From an uncultured Eubacteriales bacterium (GTDB taxonomy: Bacteria > Bacillota > Clostridia > Christensenellales > Aristaeellaceae), in the NCBI GenBank assembly GCA_900553905.1, contig USFL01000069.1:1-7613 (forward strand): a stretch of DNA of 7,613 nt, written 5' to 3'. This document shows, one piece after another, positions 1 through 6,511 of this stretch. The stretch's first letter is position 1. Each line of letters begins with the position of its first letter. A model generated the notes under the pieces. It saw nothing but the letters and a program-made list of their open reading frames with translations. It searched no databases and was not told where the DNA came from. The translations under genes and the position numbers were made by a program.

Positions 1-1
1 G

Positions 2-1534
2 CGCTTTGCCGTGCCGGAAGCATGCCGGGAGGGGTTTGGCCAGGGCGACGCGCTGTTTTATTCCGGCGAGGAACCCCTTGAAGCCGTGCTCCCCCTTTTG
101 ACCGATGAAACGTTCTTTCTGCACCTGATGGGCGCGCACGGCTTCGCTCCCAAGTGGGATGCGCGGCTCTACGCCGCGCTGCGTCATGTCTGCGGACCAG
201 CGTTGCTTTCGGCCTCCGTCAGTCCCCCGGTGGAGGGCACGCCCGAGCCCTCGGCGGACGCTGATGCCGACACCCGCGTATACGACCGTGCGGCGCTCGG
301 CGCTGCCCCGTTTCCGCAGCCGGCTGTGGAGGCGGAAGCCTGCCTGCCGGCTTTGGCCGACCGGTTTGAGGACAACGCCGTACAGATCGTGCGGGGGCTG
401 CCGCTGGTATGCGCCGCGTCCCCCGTGCGCACGCTGACGGCAGACCCGGCGCTGCTGCTTGGTCCGGTGGATTTCCTGCGCAAGGCGGAGCCCGCGCTGG
501 CCACGCTGTCCATCGCGGCCTACGTGGCGGGCTTTTCGGTCTACGCCCTGCCGGATGCGCCGCTGTGGCCGCTTGCCGAGCCGCCCCGGCGGTGGCTTCG
601 CCGCCCTGTCCCGGACGCGCTGCCCGGCACCACGCTCAGCCGCTTTGAGCAGCTGGCGGGCTTCCGCTATGACCGGCAAAGGGCGGGCGTACGCACAACA
701 TGGGGGCTGTTTGGCGTGGATAGCACCTATCCCCAGCGCCTGCCGCGGGGGCTTCGTCTCGCGCAACATGCCCGCGCCACCCGCATGCGGCTAAGCGAGC
801 GCTACATGCCGCTGCTGGTGACCGCCTTTGTGGACCTGCCCAGCCCCCGGCGGCCCGTGGCGGCCTACATCCTGCGCTTTGGCTTTCTCAAGGCGGTGGA
901 GAGCCTGCCGCTGCTGCTCTATACCGGCGGCGCCCAGGAGCGGCTTTTGCGCGCGGGCTTTCCCAACACGCAGAGCTACCCGGACAACGCCGTGCTGCCC
1001 CGCTCCCTGATGGGCATGGGCATGAGCCCCACGGACCATTTCCGGCGCAGCAAGCCCCTGCTGATGCTCCGCGCCGCCAGCCGCCGTCCGGAATTTACGC
1101 ATGCCGCCTGGGTGGACATGGACATCCTACCCCATCCGGTGTGCGCCGAGGCGGTGCCGTCCTTCGGCAGGCTGATGGACGACCGCATCCATCTGGCTAC
1201 GGTGGACGGCGTGCCGGACCCCAGCTTTGTGGTGGCGCCGGTGGAGCTGCTCGGGCGGCTGTGCAGCCGCACCAAGGCCGTGACCCAGCTGGATGCGGAG
1301 CTCAAGCGGGGGTGGAGCGAGGAGGTGCTCTGGACCCGCCTGATCGACGAGGCGCCGGACCTGTTCACCCTGCATCCCATGCCCCGGCGGCGGCTGCTGT
1401 TTCTGACCGCCTTTGATCCGCAGCTGCTGGGCGCGCGCCTGCGAGCGCTGCTTGCCTCCCTGCCGGCGCCGGTTGTGCTCCCTGCGCCCCAAAAGCCCGT
1501 ATCCGTCAAAGGAGGAAATCCCACCCATGAGTGA
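2..1534 (+). CDS. Two-part glycosyltransferase-like protein, 5' end cut by window edge
   Basis: The frame is open to the left edge. The first possible start in view is GTG at 11, with no Shine-Dalgarno visible before it, so the gene probably starts upstream. Numbering from that GTG, residues ~15-250 resemble the GlcNAc-transferase (GT60-like) family: HGFAPKWD at 43-50, a strand reading ALLSAS at 64-69, GPVDFLRKAEPALAT at 151-165 where these enzymes have their F-x-G-E-E helix region, and a later GVRTTWGLFGVD segment at 226-237. Residues ~266-462 look like a second GT-A type domain, closest in feel to HtrL/YibB/WlaTC proteins: LLVTAFVD at 268-275, PLLLYTGG at 300-307, a DxD-like AWVDMDI at 366-372, and a late acidic SEEVLW at 436-441. 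The role would be sugar transfer to a surface or secreted acceptor; donor and acceptor cannot be read. No signal peptide or membrane segment is visible. The domain assignment is from remembered motifs and is moderate at best. The last residues (~485-507) are a Pro-rich tail read through the next gene's ribosome binding site. Confidence 0.55.
   Translation, partial: RFAVPEACREGFGQGDALFYSGEEPLEAVLPLLTDETFFLHLMGAHGFAPKWDARLYAALRHVCGPALLSASVSPPVEGTPEPSADADADTRVYDRAALGAAPFPQPAVEAEACLPALADRFEDNAVQIVRGLPLVCAASPVRTLTADPALLLGPVDFLRKAEPALATLSIAAYVAGFSVYALPDAPLWPLAEPPRRWLRRPVPDALPGTTLSRFEQLAGFRYDRQRAGVRTTWGLFGVDSTYPQRLPRGLRLAQHARATRMRLSERYMPLLVTAFVDLPSPRRPVAAYILRFGFLKAVESLPLLLYTGGAQERLLRAGFPNTQSYPDNAVLPRSLMGMGMSPTDHFRRSKPLLMLRAASRRPEFTHAAWVDMDILPHPVCAEAVPSFGRLMDDRIHLATVDGVPDPSFVVAPVELLGRLCSRTKAVTQLDAELKRGWSEEVLWTRLIDEAPDLFTLHPMPRRRLLFLTAFDPQLLGARLRALLASLPAPVVLPAPQKPVSVKGGNPTHE
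1508..1516 (+). promoter_or_regulatory. Ribosome binding site of the thioesterase gene, inside the upstream gene
   Basis: AAAGGAGGA lies 11 bases (counted from the end of GGAGG) before ATG 1527, within the final codons of the glycosyltransferase-like gene. It selects the ATG at 1527 over in-frame codons further upstream, which would add a poorly conserved leader. Confidence 0.8.
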
Positions 1535-2012
1535 AGCGCTTCGTCCCTCCAAGCCCGTATCCGCCAGCCGCACCGAACAGGTGCACATCGTCATGCCCGC
1601 GGACGTAAACGGAAGCTACACGCTCTTCGGCGGCATTCTGATGCAGTGGATTGACGTGGTCGCCGGCGTGGTATCGCGCCGGCACAGCGGTATGGAGACC
1701 CGCACCGCCGCCGTGGATCACCTGGAATTTCTGGCCCCGGCCCACATCAATGACACCGTCACCTTGCAGGGGCGCGTGACCTATGTGGGCAACACCAGCA
1801 TGGAGGTCTGCGTGGACACCTACGTGGAGCATCTGGAATGCCCGCACGACCGCACCCGCGTCAACCGCGCCTACCTGACCATGGTGGCCATCGGAGCGGA
1901 CGGCCGCCCCGCCCGCGTGCCGGCCCTCACGCCCGAAACCAGCGCCGAGCGCGCCGATTTTGAGGCCGGCAAGGAGCGCCGCGCCCAGCGCAGGCGCGAA
2001 AAACACGGCTGA
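1527..2012 (+). CDS. Hotdog-fold acyl-CoA thioesterase (YciA/ACOT family)
   Basis: The 161-residue protein should hydrolyse acyl-CoA thioesters to free acid and CoA in the cytoplasm; chain-length preference cannot be told. A single hotdog domain spans ~17-122. The typical motifs are N28 followed by LFGGILMQWID at 33-43 (Asp43 is the usual catalytic acid on the long helix), TAAVDHLEFLAP at 60-71, GNTSMEVCVD at 88-97 and NRAYLTMVAI at 113-122. Residues ~136-161 form a charged, Arg/Lys-rich tail (KERRAQRRREK) of the sort often seen in this family. The chosen ATG is supported by the ribosome binding site, and its length matches single-domain members. The start overlaps the preceding stop by 8 bases (ATGAGTGA, 1527-1534), so translation is probably coupled and the two genes share a transcript. 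A strong hairpin follows 10 bases after the stop. Family assignment is secure; physiological substrate is unknown. Confidence 0.9.
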   Translation: MSEALRPSKPVSASRTEQVHIVMPADVNGSYTLFGGILMQWIDVVAGVVSRRHSGMETRTAAVDHLEFLAPAHINDTVTLQGRVTYVGNTSMEVCVDTYVEHLECPHDRTRVNRAYLTMVAIGADGRPARVPALTPETSAERADFEAGKERRAQRRREKHG

Positions 2013-2022
2013 AAGACCAAAC

Positions 2023-2062
2023 CGCCGCGCCGGATGCATCTCCGGCGCGGCGATTGCTTTTT
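2023..2062 (+). terminator. Rho-independent terminator between convergent genes, possibly bidirectional
   Basis: A perfect 12-bp GC-rich inverted repeat (arms 2023-2034 and 2041-2052) encloses a six-base loop, TGCATC. On the plus strand it is followed by ATTGCTTTTT, giving five consecutive T at 2058-2062. On the minus strand the stem is followed by GTTTGGTCTTT, a weaker U-rich tract. It therefore ends the thioesterase transcript and could also end the der transcript. The plus-strand T run reaches the last base of the der stop codon (2062-2064), so the two convergent genes leave only 49 bases between them. Confidence 0.88.
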
Positions 2063-3393
2063 CAGTCCCTGGTCTTTTCCCGCAGGATGAAGCGGATGGG
2101 CGTGCCCACGAAGCCGAAGCTCTTGCGCAGGTGGTTTTCCAGGTAGCGCTCGTAGGCGAAGTGCATCAGCTCCTCGCTGTTGACGAAAAACACAAACGTC
2201 GGCGGGCACGCGCTCTGCTGCGTGGCATAGTAGATCTTGAGGCGGCGGCCGCCGGAGACGGGCGGCTGGAGGCTGGCCTGCGCGTCGGCCAGGGCCTCGT
2301 TGAGCACGCCCGTGGGGATGCGGCGGCTGTACTGCTCATAGGCGGCCCTGACGGCGGCGAGCACGGTATTGACCCGCTGGCCGGTGAGCGCGGAGAGGAA
2401 CAGCACCGGCGCATAGCTCATGAACTTGAGGTCGCTTAAGATCTTCTTGCGGAACTGCTCCATGGTGTTGGTGTCCTTTTCCACGGCGTCCCACTTGTTG
2501 ACGGCCACCAGCACCGCCTTGCCGGCGCTGAGGATCAGCCCGGCGATCTTGGTGTCCTGCTCGGTCACGCCAGTCTGCGCGTCGATGAGCAAAAGCGCCA
2601 CGTCGCAGCGGTCGATGGCGGCGATGGAGCGAAGCACGCTGTAGCGCTCCAAAGTTTCGTCCTCCACGGCCTTTTTCTTGCGCATGCCGGCGGTGTCGAT
2701 GATGTTGTAGCGCGTGCCGTCCGCGTCGGTGAAGGTGGTGTCGATGGCGTCGCGCGTGGTGCCGGGGATGTCGCTGACCATGGTGCGCTCCTGGCCGAGC
2801 AGGCGGTTGCACAGCGAGCTCTTGCCCACGTTGGGCCGGCCCACCAGCGCCAGCTGGATGACATGCCCCTCCTCCTCGGCCTCGTCGGGCGCGGGCGGAG
2901 GCAGTCGCTTGACAATCTCCTCCAGCAGGTCGCCCAGGCCCAGCATGTTGGTGCTGCTGATGGCGATGGGATCGCCCAGACCCAGGTTGTAATATTCGTA
3001 GAGCTGGTCGCTCATGCCCTGATAGTCCATCTTGTTGACCACCAGCAAAAGCGGCTTGCGCGTGCGGCGCAGGTAGTTGGCCACATCCTCGTCCTCGGAG
3101 GTCAGGCCCGTGCGGCCGTCGCAGAAAAAGCAGATCACGTCGGCGGTGTCCATGGCGATTTCCGCCTGGCGGCGCATCTGGGAGAGAAGCACGTCCTCGC
3201 TGCGCATATCCAGGCCGCCCGTATCCACCATGCTGAAACGGCGGCCCATCCATTCCACGTCGGCATAGACGCGGTCGCGCGTCACGCCCGGCACATCCTC
3301 CACAATGGAGATGCGCCGGCCAGCGATTTTGTTGAAAAACGTCGATTTGCCCACGTTCGGGCGGCCTACGATGGCCACCAGCGGCTTGGCCAT
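2062..3393 (-). CDS. der: Ribosome-assembly GTPase Der (EngA)
   Basis: Der is an essential GTPase with two tandem G domains that acts in late 50S ribosomal subunit assembly. The first G domain has the P-loop GRPNVGKS at 10-17, Thr38 in the switch I region (PGVTRD), DTGG at 57-60 and NKMD at 120-123. A short acidic linker follows at ~167-176. The second G domain has GRPNVGKS at 185-192, PGTTRD at 210-215, DTAG at 233-236 and NKWD at 299-302. The remainder (~353-443) is the KH-like domain, ending in the usual GTPIRF element at 430-435. At 443 residues it is of normal length and all nucleotide-binding motifs are intact. The start is fixed by AAGGAGG on the minus strand (3401-3407), seven bases before ATG. 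That element touches the stop codon of the upstream DUF512 gene, and the 13-base gap indicates one operon. The plsY and gpsA genes that often follow der in Firmicutes are absent here; a convergent thioesterase lies downstream instead. Confidence 0.98.
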   Translation of the reverse strand: MAKPLVAIVGRPNVGKSTFFNKIAGRRISIVEDVPGVTRDRVYADVEWMGRRFSMVDTGGLDMRSEDVLLSQMRRQAEIAMDTADVICFFCDGRTGLTSEDEDVANYLRRTRKPLLLVVNKMDYQGMSDQLYEYYNLGLGDPIAISSTNMLGLGDLLEEIVKRLPPPAPDEAEEEGHVIQLALVGRPNVGKSSLCNRLLGQERTMVSDIPGTTRDAIDTTFTDADGTRYNIIDTAGMRKKKAVEDETLERYSVLRSIAAIDRCDVALLLIDAQTGVTEQDTKIAGLILSAGKAVLVAVNKWDAVEKDTNTMEQFRKKILSDLKFMSYAPVLFLSALTGQRVNTVLAAVRAAYEQYSRRIPTGVLNEALADAQASLQPPVSGGRRLKIYYATQQSACPPTFVFFVNSEELMHFAYERYLENHLRKSFGFVGTPIRFILREKTRD

Positions 3394-3406
3394 GGGGTTC
3401 CCTCCT

Positions 3407-4723
3407 TCAGTCGTCGAAGCGGCCGCGCAGCGCGTCGTAAAACGCCTGACCGTCGCAGCCGGTCACATGCAGGGGCAGCGGCGCACGCCTGCGGAACTCG
3501 TCGATGTGCATGTCGTCCAGAAACAGATCGCCCTCGTGGCGAAGCATCACCGAGCACAGAAGCACTTCGTCCGCATCCGCCACCTGATCGGGCGTGAGGG
3601 CGGAAAGCACGTCGCCCCCGGTGAGCAGGCCCGTCACCGTGACCGTCTCGCCAAAGAAGCGGTTGCGCACCGGCAGCACCCGCACGCTCACCCCCGGCGG
3701 CGCGAAGCGCTCCGCCAGGCGCGCAAGGTGCGGCGCGGCGCTCACGCCCGTGGGAATGAGATAGCGTTTCGCAGGGGGCGTCCCGCCGGGCAGCTCGAAG
3801 CGCTCGGCCTCCTCCAGCTCGCACTCAAACCGTCGCAGCAGCCCCACGCCGTTTTCGATCTGCGGAAAGTCCTCGTACCAGCTTTCCGGAGGGATGGGCC
3901 GCCCGGCGATGCAGAAAAATTCGTCGCTGGGAAAGGCGAAGGTGGTGCCCAGCTCGCGGCGGCACTGCTCCTGAAAGGGGGCGATGGCGTCCAAAAGCGC
4001 CTCCGCCTCGGCCTTCGTAAACGGGCGGAGCGGTTCCAGCCCCTCGCGGAAGCGCGTAAGGCCCACGGGCACCATGGCCGCCGTCTGCGCCGCGGGCGCC
4101 AGGGCGCGCAGGTCGGAAAGCGTCCGCAAAAGCTGCTCGCCGTCGTTCCAGCCGGGGCAGACGACGATCTGGCAGTGGAAGCGGATGCCCGCATCCTTGA
4201 GGCGCGTGAGGCGCTGGAGGATGTCGCCCGCAAAGCGGTTGTTCATCATCCGGCAGCGAAGCGCGGGATCGGTGGCATGCACGCTCACATACAGCGGCGA
4301 GGCATGGCGGCGGATGATGCGCTCAAACTCGGCGTCGTCCACGTTGGTCAGGGTCACGAAATTGCCCATCATCAGGGAAAAGCGCCAGTCGTCGTCGCGC
4401 ACGTAGAGGGTTTTGCGCAGGCCCGGCGGCATCTGGCGGATGAAGCAGAACACGCAGTTGTTTCGGCAGGTGCGGGGCGAGAGCGCCATTTCCTCCCCGA
4501 AGCGCAAACCCAGCGGCTCGCCCTCCTGCTTGCGGATGTCCACGGTGCGCTCCCGGCCGTCCCTCTCCACCACGGCGCATACGCGGCTGCCCGCGATCAG
4601 CGCCTGGTAGTCGATCTCGTCGAGCACCTCTTCGCCGTCGAGGGAAATCAGCGCATCGCCCGCGCGCAGCCCGTGGCGGTACGCCACCGAGCCGCGGTCC
4701 ACCGATTCAATCACGTGCCGCAT
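3407..4723 (-). CDS. PDZ / radical SAM / DUF512 protein
   Basis: This 438-residue protein has the order PDZ-like domain (~1-65; GSVAYRHGLRAGDALISLDG at 11-30), radical-SAM-like Fe-S region and C-terminal DUF512. The cluster motif is CRNNCVFC, with Cys86, Cys90 and Cys93 spaced CxxxCxxC. It is followed by FIRQMPPGLRKTLYVRDDDW at 94-113 and GNFVTLTN at 120-127, both hallmarks of the family. SVHATDP at 147-153 and a later CPGWNDG fit the same family. The reaction is not known to me. It is probably an iron-sulfur, S-adenosylmethionine-dependent enzyme, with the PDZ domain recruiting a protein partner. Members are widespread in Firmicutes and commonly stand next to der, as here, which suggests but does not prove a role linked to ribosome assembly or tRNA/rRNA. 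The minus-strand ribosome binding site is a purine-rich AAAGGGGGAGAGG just before ATG 4723. It is the first gene of the operon and lies downstream of a good promoter. Confidence 0.93.
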   Translation of the reverse strand: MRHVIESVDRGSVAYRHGLRAGDALISLDGEEVLDEIDYQALIAGSRVCAVVERDGRERTVDIRKQEGEPLGLRFGEEMALSPRTCRNNCVFCFIRQMPPGLRKTLYVRDDDWRFSLMMGNFVTLTNVDDAEFERIIRRHASPLYVSVHATDPALRCRMMNNRFAGDILQRLTRLKDAGIRFHCQIVVCPGWNDGEQLLRTLSDLRALAPAAQTAAMVPVGLTRFREGLEPLRPFTKAEAEALLDAIAPFQEQCRRELGTTFAFPSDEFFCIAGRPIPPESWYEDFPQIENGVGLLRRFECELEEAERFELPGGTPPAKRYLIPTGVSAAPHLARLAERFAPPGVSVRVLPVRNRFFGETVTVTGLLTGGDVLSALTPDQVADADEVLLCSVMLRHEGDLFLDDMHIDEFRRRAPLPLHVTGCDGQAFYDALRGRFDD

Positions 4724-4764
4724 GCGCCTCTCCCCCTTTCTTTGCCCATAATGAAGCAGTTTGT

Positions 4765-4793
4765 ATTATGCCCCGAATCCGGCCGGAAGTCAA
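4765..4793 (-). promoter_or_regulatory. Probable housekeeping-sigma promoter for the DUF512-der operon
   Basis: On the minus strand a -35 TTGACT (4788-4793) and a -10 CATAAT (4765-4770) are separated by exactly 17 bp. Five of six bases match consensus in each box. The predicted start is near 4758, giving a leader of about 35 nt before ATG 4723. The spacer contains a perfect 10-bp palindrome, TCCGGCCGGA (4778-4787), which may be incidental in G+C-rich DNA or may be a repressor contact. Confidence 0.75.
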
Positions 4794-4804
4794 GCCTTGC
4801 GGGG

Positions 4805-4818
4805 AAGCGGGTCCGCTT
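4805..4818. repeat. Hyphenated dyad between the divergent promoters, candidate operator
   Basis: AAGCGG-gt-CCGCTT is a perfect 6+6 bp inverted repeat with a 2-bp centre. It sits between the two outward-facing -35 boxes (11 bp beyond the minus-strand -35 and 22 bp before the plus-strand -35). This is a position from which one dimeric regulator could affect both promoters. No regulator gene is in the window, and a 12-base match in G+C-rich DNA could be chance. Confidence 0.35.
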
Positions 4819-4840
4819 GTACCCGAACGCGCGCGGGATA

Positions 4841-4869
4841 TTGGAAAACGGCGCATTTTGTGTTATGAT
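4841..4869 (+). promoter_or_regulatory. Probable housekeeping-sigma promoter for the esterase-tlyA unit
   Basis: TTGGAA (4841-4846) and TATGAT (4864-4869) are separated by exactly 17 bp, with an extended -10 TG at 4861-4862. The predicted start is near 4876, leaving a leader of about 38 nt before ATG 4914. The local drop to A+T-rich sequence around the -10 fits a real promoter. Confidence 0.8.
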
Positions 4870-4898
4870 ACAAAAAGCATTCCACAGTTTCATCGCGC

Positions 4899-4906
4899 GG
4901 GAGGGG
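4899..4906 (+). promoter_or_regulatory. Ribosome binding site that decides the esterase start
   Basis: GGGAGGGG ends seven bases before ATG 4914. Two in-frame TTG codons at 4908 and 4911 lie too close to it to be the start, so ATG 4914 is preferred. The resulting N-terminus, MVFSDFHFFS, fits related esterases. Confidence 0.7.
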
Positions 4907-4913
4907 TTTGTTG

Positions 4914-5699
4914 ATGGTCTTTTCTGATTTTCATTTTTTCAGCGATGTTTTGAACATCCACACGGCGGCGTACATTCTCTTGCCTGAACCCAAGGTGGTG
5001 GCGCAGTCCGCCTCGCCCGTGCCGGTTCTCTACCTGCTGCACGGATTGAGCGACGACCATACCATGTGGCTGCGTCAGACGCGCGTGGAGCTGTTCGCGC
5101 GGCGCTACCGCCTGGCCGTGGTGATGCCCGCGGCCAACCGTTCCTTCTACATGGATATGGCGCATGGCGCAAAGTATGAAACCTTCATCGCCCGCGAGCT
5201 TCCCTCCGTGATCGAGCGCTACTTCCCCGTATGCCGCAAGCGCAGCGGACGGTTCATCGCCGGCCTTTCGATGGGCGGCTACGGCGCGCTGCGGCTGGCG
5301 CTGCGCTATCCGGGGCGCTATGCGGCGGCGGCCAGCCTTTCGGGCTGTGTCGAGATGGAAAAGGGCTACGAAACCTTTGCCAGCCGCGGCCCCTTCATGC
5401 TCAGGGAGCTGGACGACGTCTATGGCAGCGAGCATGATCTGCTGCGCGGGCCGGGCAGCCTGTTCGGCCTGGCCGACCGGTTCCTCAAGGAGCCGGACCG
5501 CGCGCCGCGCATGTATATGGCCTGCGGCACGGAGGATCATCTCTTCGAGGCGAACGAACATTTCTTTGCGCGCTTCGGCAAGGAGCTGCCCATCGAATAT
5601 CATACCGAGCCGGGTGACCACAACTGGGCTTTCTGGGACCGCTATCTGGAGCGCGTCCTTGCCTGGCTGCCGCTGGAAAAGGCGGAGGGCGTATGGTGA
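4914..5699 (+). CDS. Serine esterase of the esterase D / tributyrin esterase (EstA) family
   Basis: The 261-residue protein is an alpha/beta hydrolase that should cleave short-chain acyl or acetyl esters, possibly removing acyl groups from sugars or plant material. The oxyanion-side motif is LLHGLSDDHTMW at 41-52. The nucleophile elbow is GLSMGG at 117-122 with Ser119. The acid is probably Asp208 in CGTEDHLF (204-211), and the base His236 in PGDHNWAFWD (233-242). All three triad residues are present and in order. There is no signal peptide or membrane segment, so it is probably cytoplasmic. Length and the absence of a large lid domain fit the PF00756 family, which also includes S-formylglutathione hydrolases and feruloyl esterases, so the exact substrate is open. 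The gene follows a strong promoter and its stop overlaps the next gene by 7 bases. Family is well supported; the substrate is not. Confidence 0.9.
   Translation: MVFSDFHFFSDVLNIHTAAYILLPEPKVVAQSASPVPVLYLLHGLSDDHTMWLRQTRVELFARRYRLAVVMPAANRSFYMDMAHGAKYETFIARELPSVIERYFPVCRKRSGRFIAGLSMGGYGALRLALRYPGRYAAAASLSGCVEMEKGYETFASRGPFMLRELDDVYGSEHDLLRGPGSLFGLADRFLKEPDRAPRMYMACGTEDHLFEANEHFFARFGKELPIEYHTEPGDHNWAFWDRYLERVLAWLPLEKAEGVW
5684..5689 (+). promoter_or_regulatory. Closely spaced ribosome binding site of the tlyA-like gene
   Basis: GGAGGG lies inside the end of the esterase gene, with only three bases between it and ATG 5693 (four if counted from GGAGG). This is shorter than the usual 5-9. It suggests that much of the translation may depend on ribosomes finishing the esterase, which stops at 5697-5699. 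Confidence 0.55.
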
Positions 5700-6511
5700 A
5701 GAAGCGCTCCGCCATGGACCGTCTGCTGGAGGAGGGCTTCTTTGACAGCCGCGAAGCCGCCCTGCCCTATCTGATGAGCGGCGCGGTCTACTGCGGCGCG
5801 CAGCCGGTGACCACAGGCGGGCAGCTGGTGCCCTCCGACAAGCCCATGACCGTGCGCGGCCTGTATGACCGCTACGTGGGCAAGGGGGGCTACAAGCTGG
5901 AAGGCGCCATCCGCGATTTCGGTATCGCGCTGGAAGGCCGCGTATGCATCGATGCCGGAGCCTGTACCGGCGGTTTCACCGACTGCCTCATCCAGCACGG
6001 AGCGGCGCTGGTGTACGCGGTGGAGGTGGGTTTTGGCCAGCTGGCGGGCTCGCTCGCGCAGGATGAGCGGGTGGTGAATCTGGAACGCACCAACCTGGGG
6101 GATGAAAAGCTGCTTTCCCTGTCCCCCGTGCCTGCGGTGGGCAGCGTGGATCTGAGCTACCTGTCGCTGGTCAAGGCGGTGCCGCAGTTCCGGGCGGTGA
6201 TGCACGGCCAGGGGGAATTGATGTGCCTGGTCAAGCCGCTCTTTGAGATCGACGACCCCGCCGCGCGCCGCACGGGCGAGCTTTCGCCGGACCGTTATGC
6301 GCCGCTTTTGCGCGCCCTGTGCGACGCGCTGGACGCGCAGCCCGGCACCCACGCCGTGAACGTAACGCACAGTCCCGTCACCGGCAACCATGGCACGCAC
6401 GAGTTTTTCCTGCATGTGCGCTTCGGCGAGAGCTGCTTCGCGCCCGTGGAGGACGCGGCCATCCGCGCCGCGGTAGAGCGTGCGCTCACCTTGCCGAAAT
6501 ACCGAAAATAA
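5693..6511 (+). CDS. TlyA-type rRNA 2'-O-methyltransferase, divergent member
   Basis: TlyA enzymes use S-adenosylmethionine to methylate ribose 2'-OH groups of rRNA; the older name 'hemolysin' is misleading. This 272-residue protein has a small S4-like RNA-binding domain (~5-60; DSREAALPYLMSGAVYCG at 18-35) and an FtsJ/RrmJ-fold methyltransferase domain (~62-245). The SAM-binding loop is IDAGACTGGFTDCL at 86-99, with acidic E111 in VYAVEVGFGQL after the next strand. The expected K-D-K-E catalytic tetrad can be placed at Lys68 (GGYKLE), Asp153 (VDLSYLSL), Lys181 (LVKPLFE) and Glu237 (THEFFLHV). It departs from the family norm in several places: the usual RLD at the S4 start is AMD, the STGG loop is CTGG, KPQFE is KPLFE, and the usual G-K-G-G-x-V-R-D segment after it is replaced by ARRTGELSPD. 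It overlaps the esterase by 7 bases (ATGGTGA). Catalysis is plausible, but the rRNA target could differ from classical TlyA sites. Confidence 0.87.
   Translation: MVKKRSAMDRLLEEGFFDSREAALPYLMSGAVYCGAQPVTTGGQLVPSDKPMTVRGLYDRYVGKGGYKLEGAIRDFGIALEGRVCIDAGACTGGFTDCLIQHGAALVYAVEVGFGQLAGSLAQDERVVNLERTNLGDEKLLSLSPVPAVGSVDLSYLSLVKAVPQFRAVMHGQGELMCLVKPLFEIDDPAARRTGELSPDRYAPLLRALCDALDAQPGTHAVNVTHSPVTGNHGTHEFFLHVRFGESCFAPVEDAAIRAAVERALTLPKYRK

Noticed and set aside
11..13. GTG at 11 as the true start of the glycosyltransferase-like gene
   Set aside because: No Shine-Dalgarno is visible in the ten preceding bases, the frame stays open to the edge, and a GT60-like domain would need roughly 60 or more residues ahead of this point.
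4711..4893. A 60-codon minus-strand open frame in the divergent intergenic region
   Set aside because: No ribosome binding site precedes its ATG. It covers both predicted promoters and overlaps the DUF512 start.
4908..4913. TTG start codons for the esterase two residues upstream of ATG 4914
   Set aside because: The first TTG is one base after the ribosome binding site and the second four bases after, too close. ATG 4914 has the correct spacing and fits the family N-terminus.
3305..4927. A 540-codon plus-strand open frame opposite the DUF512 gene and the start of der
   Set aside because: Both opposing genes are certain from their motifs. The frame runs through the divergent promoter region and has the Arg/His/Ala-rich composition of a shadow.
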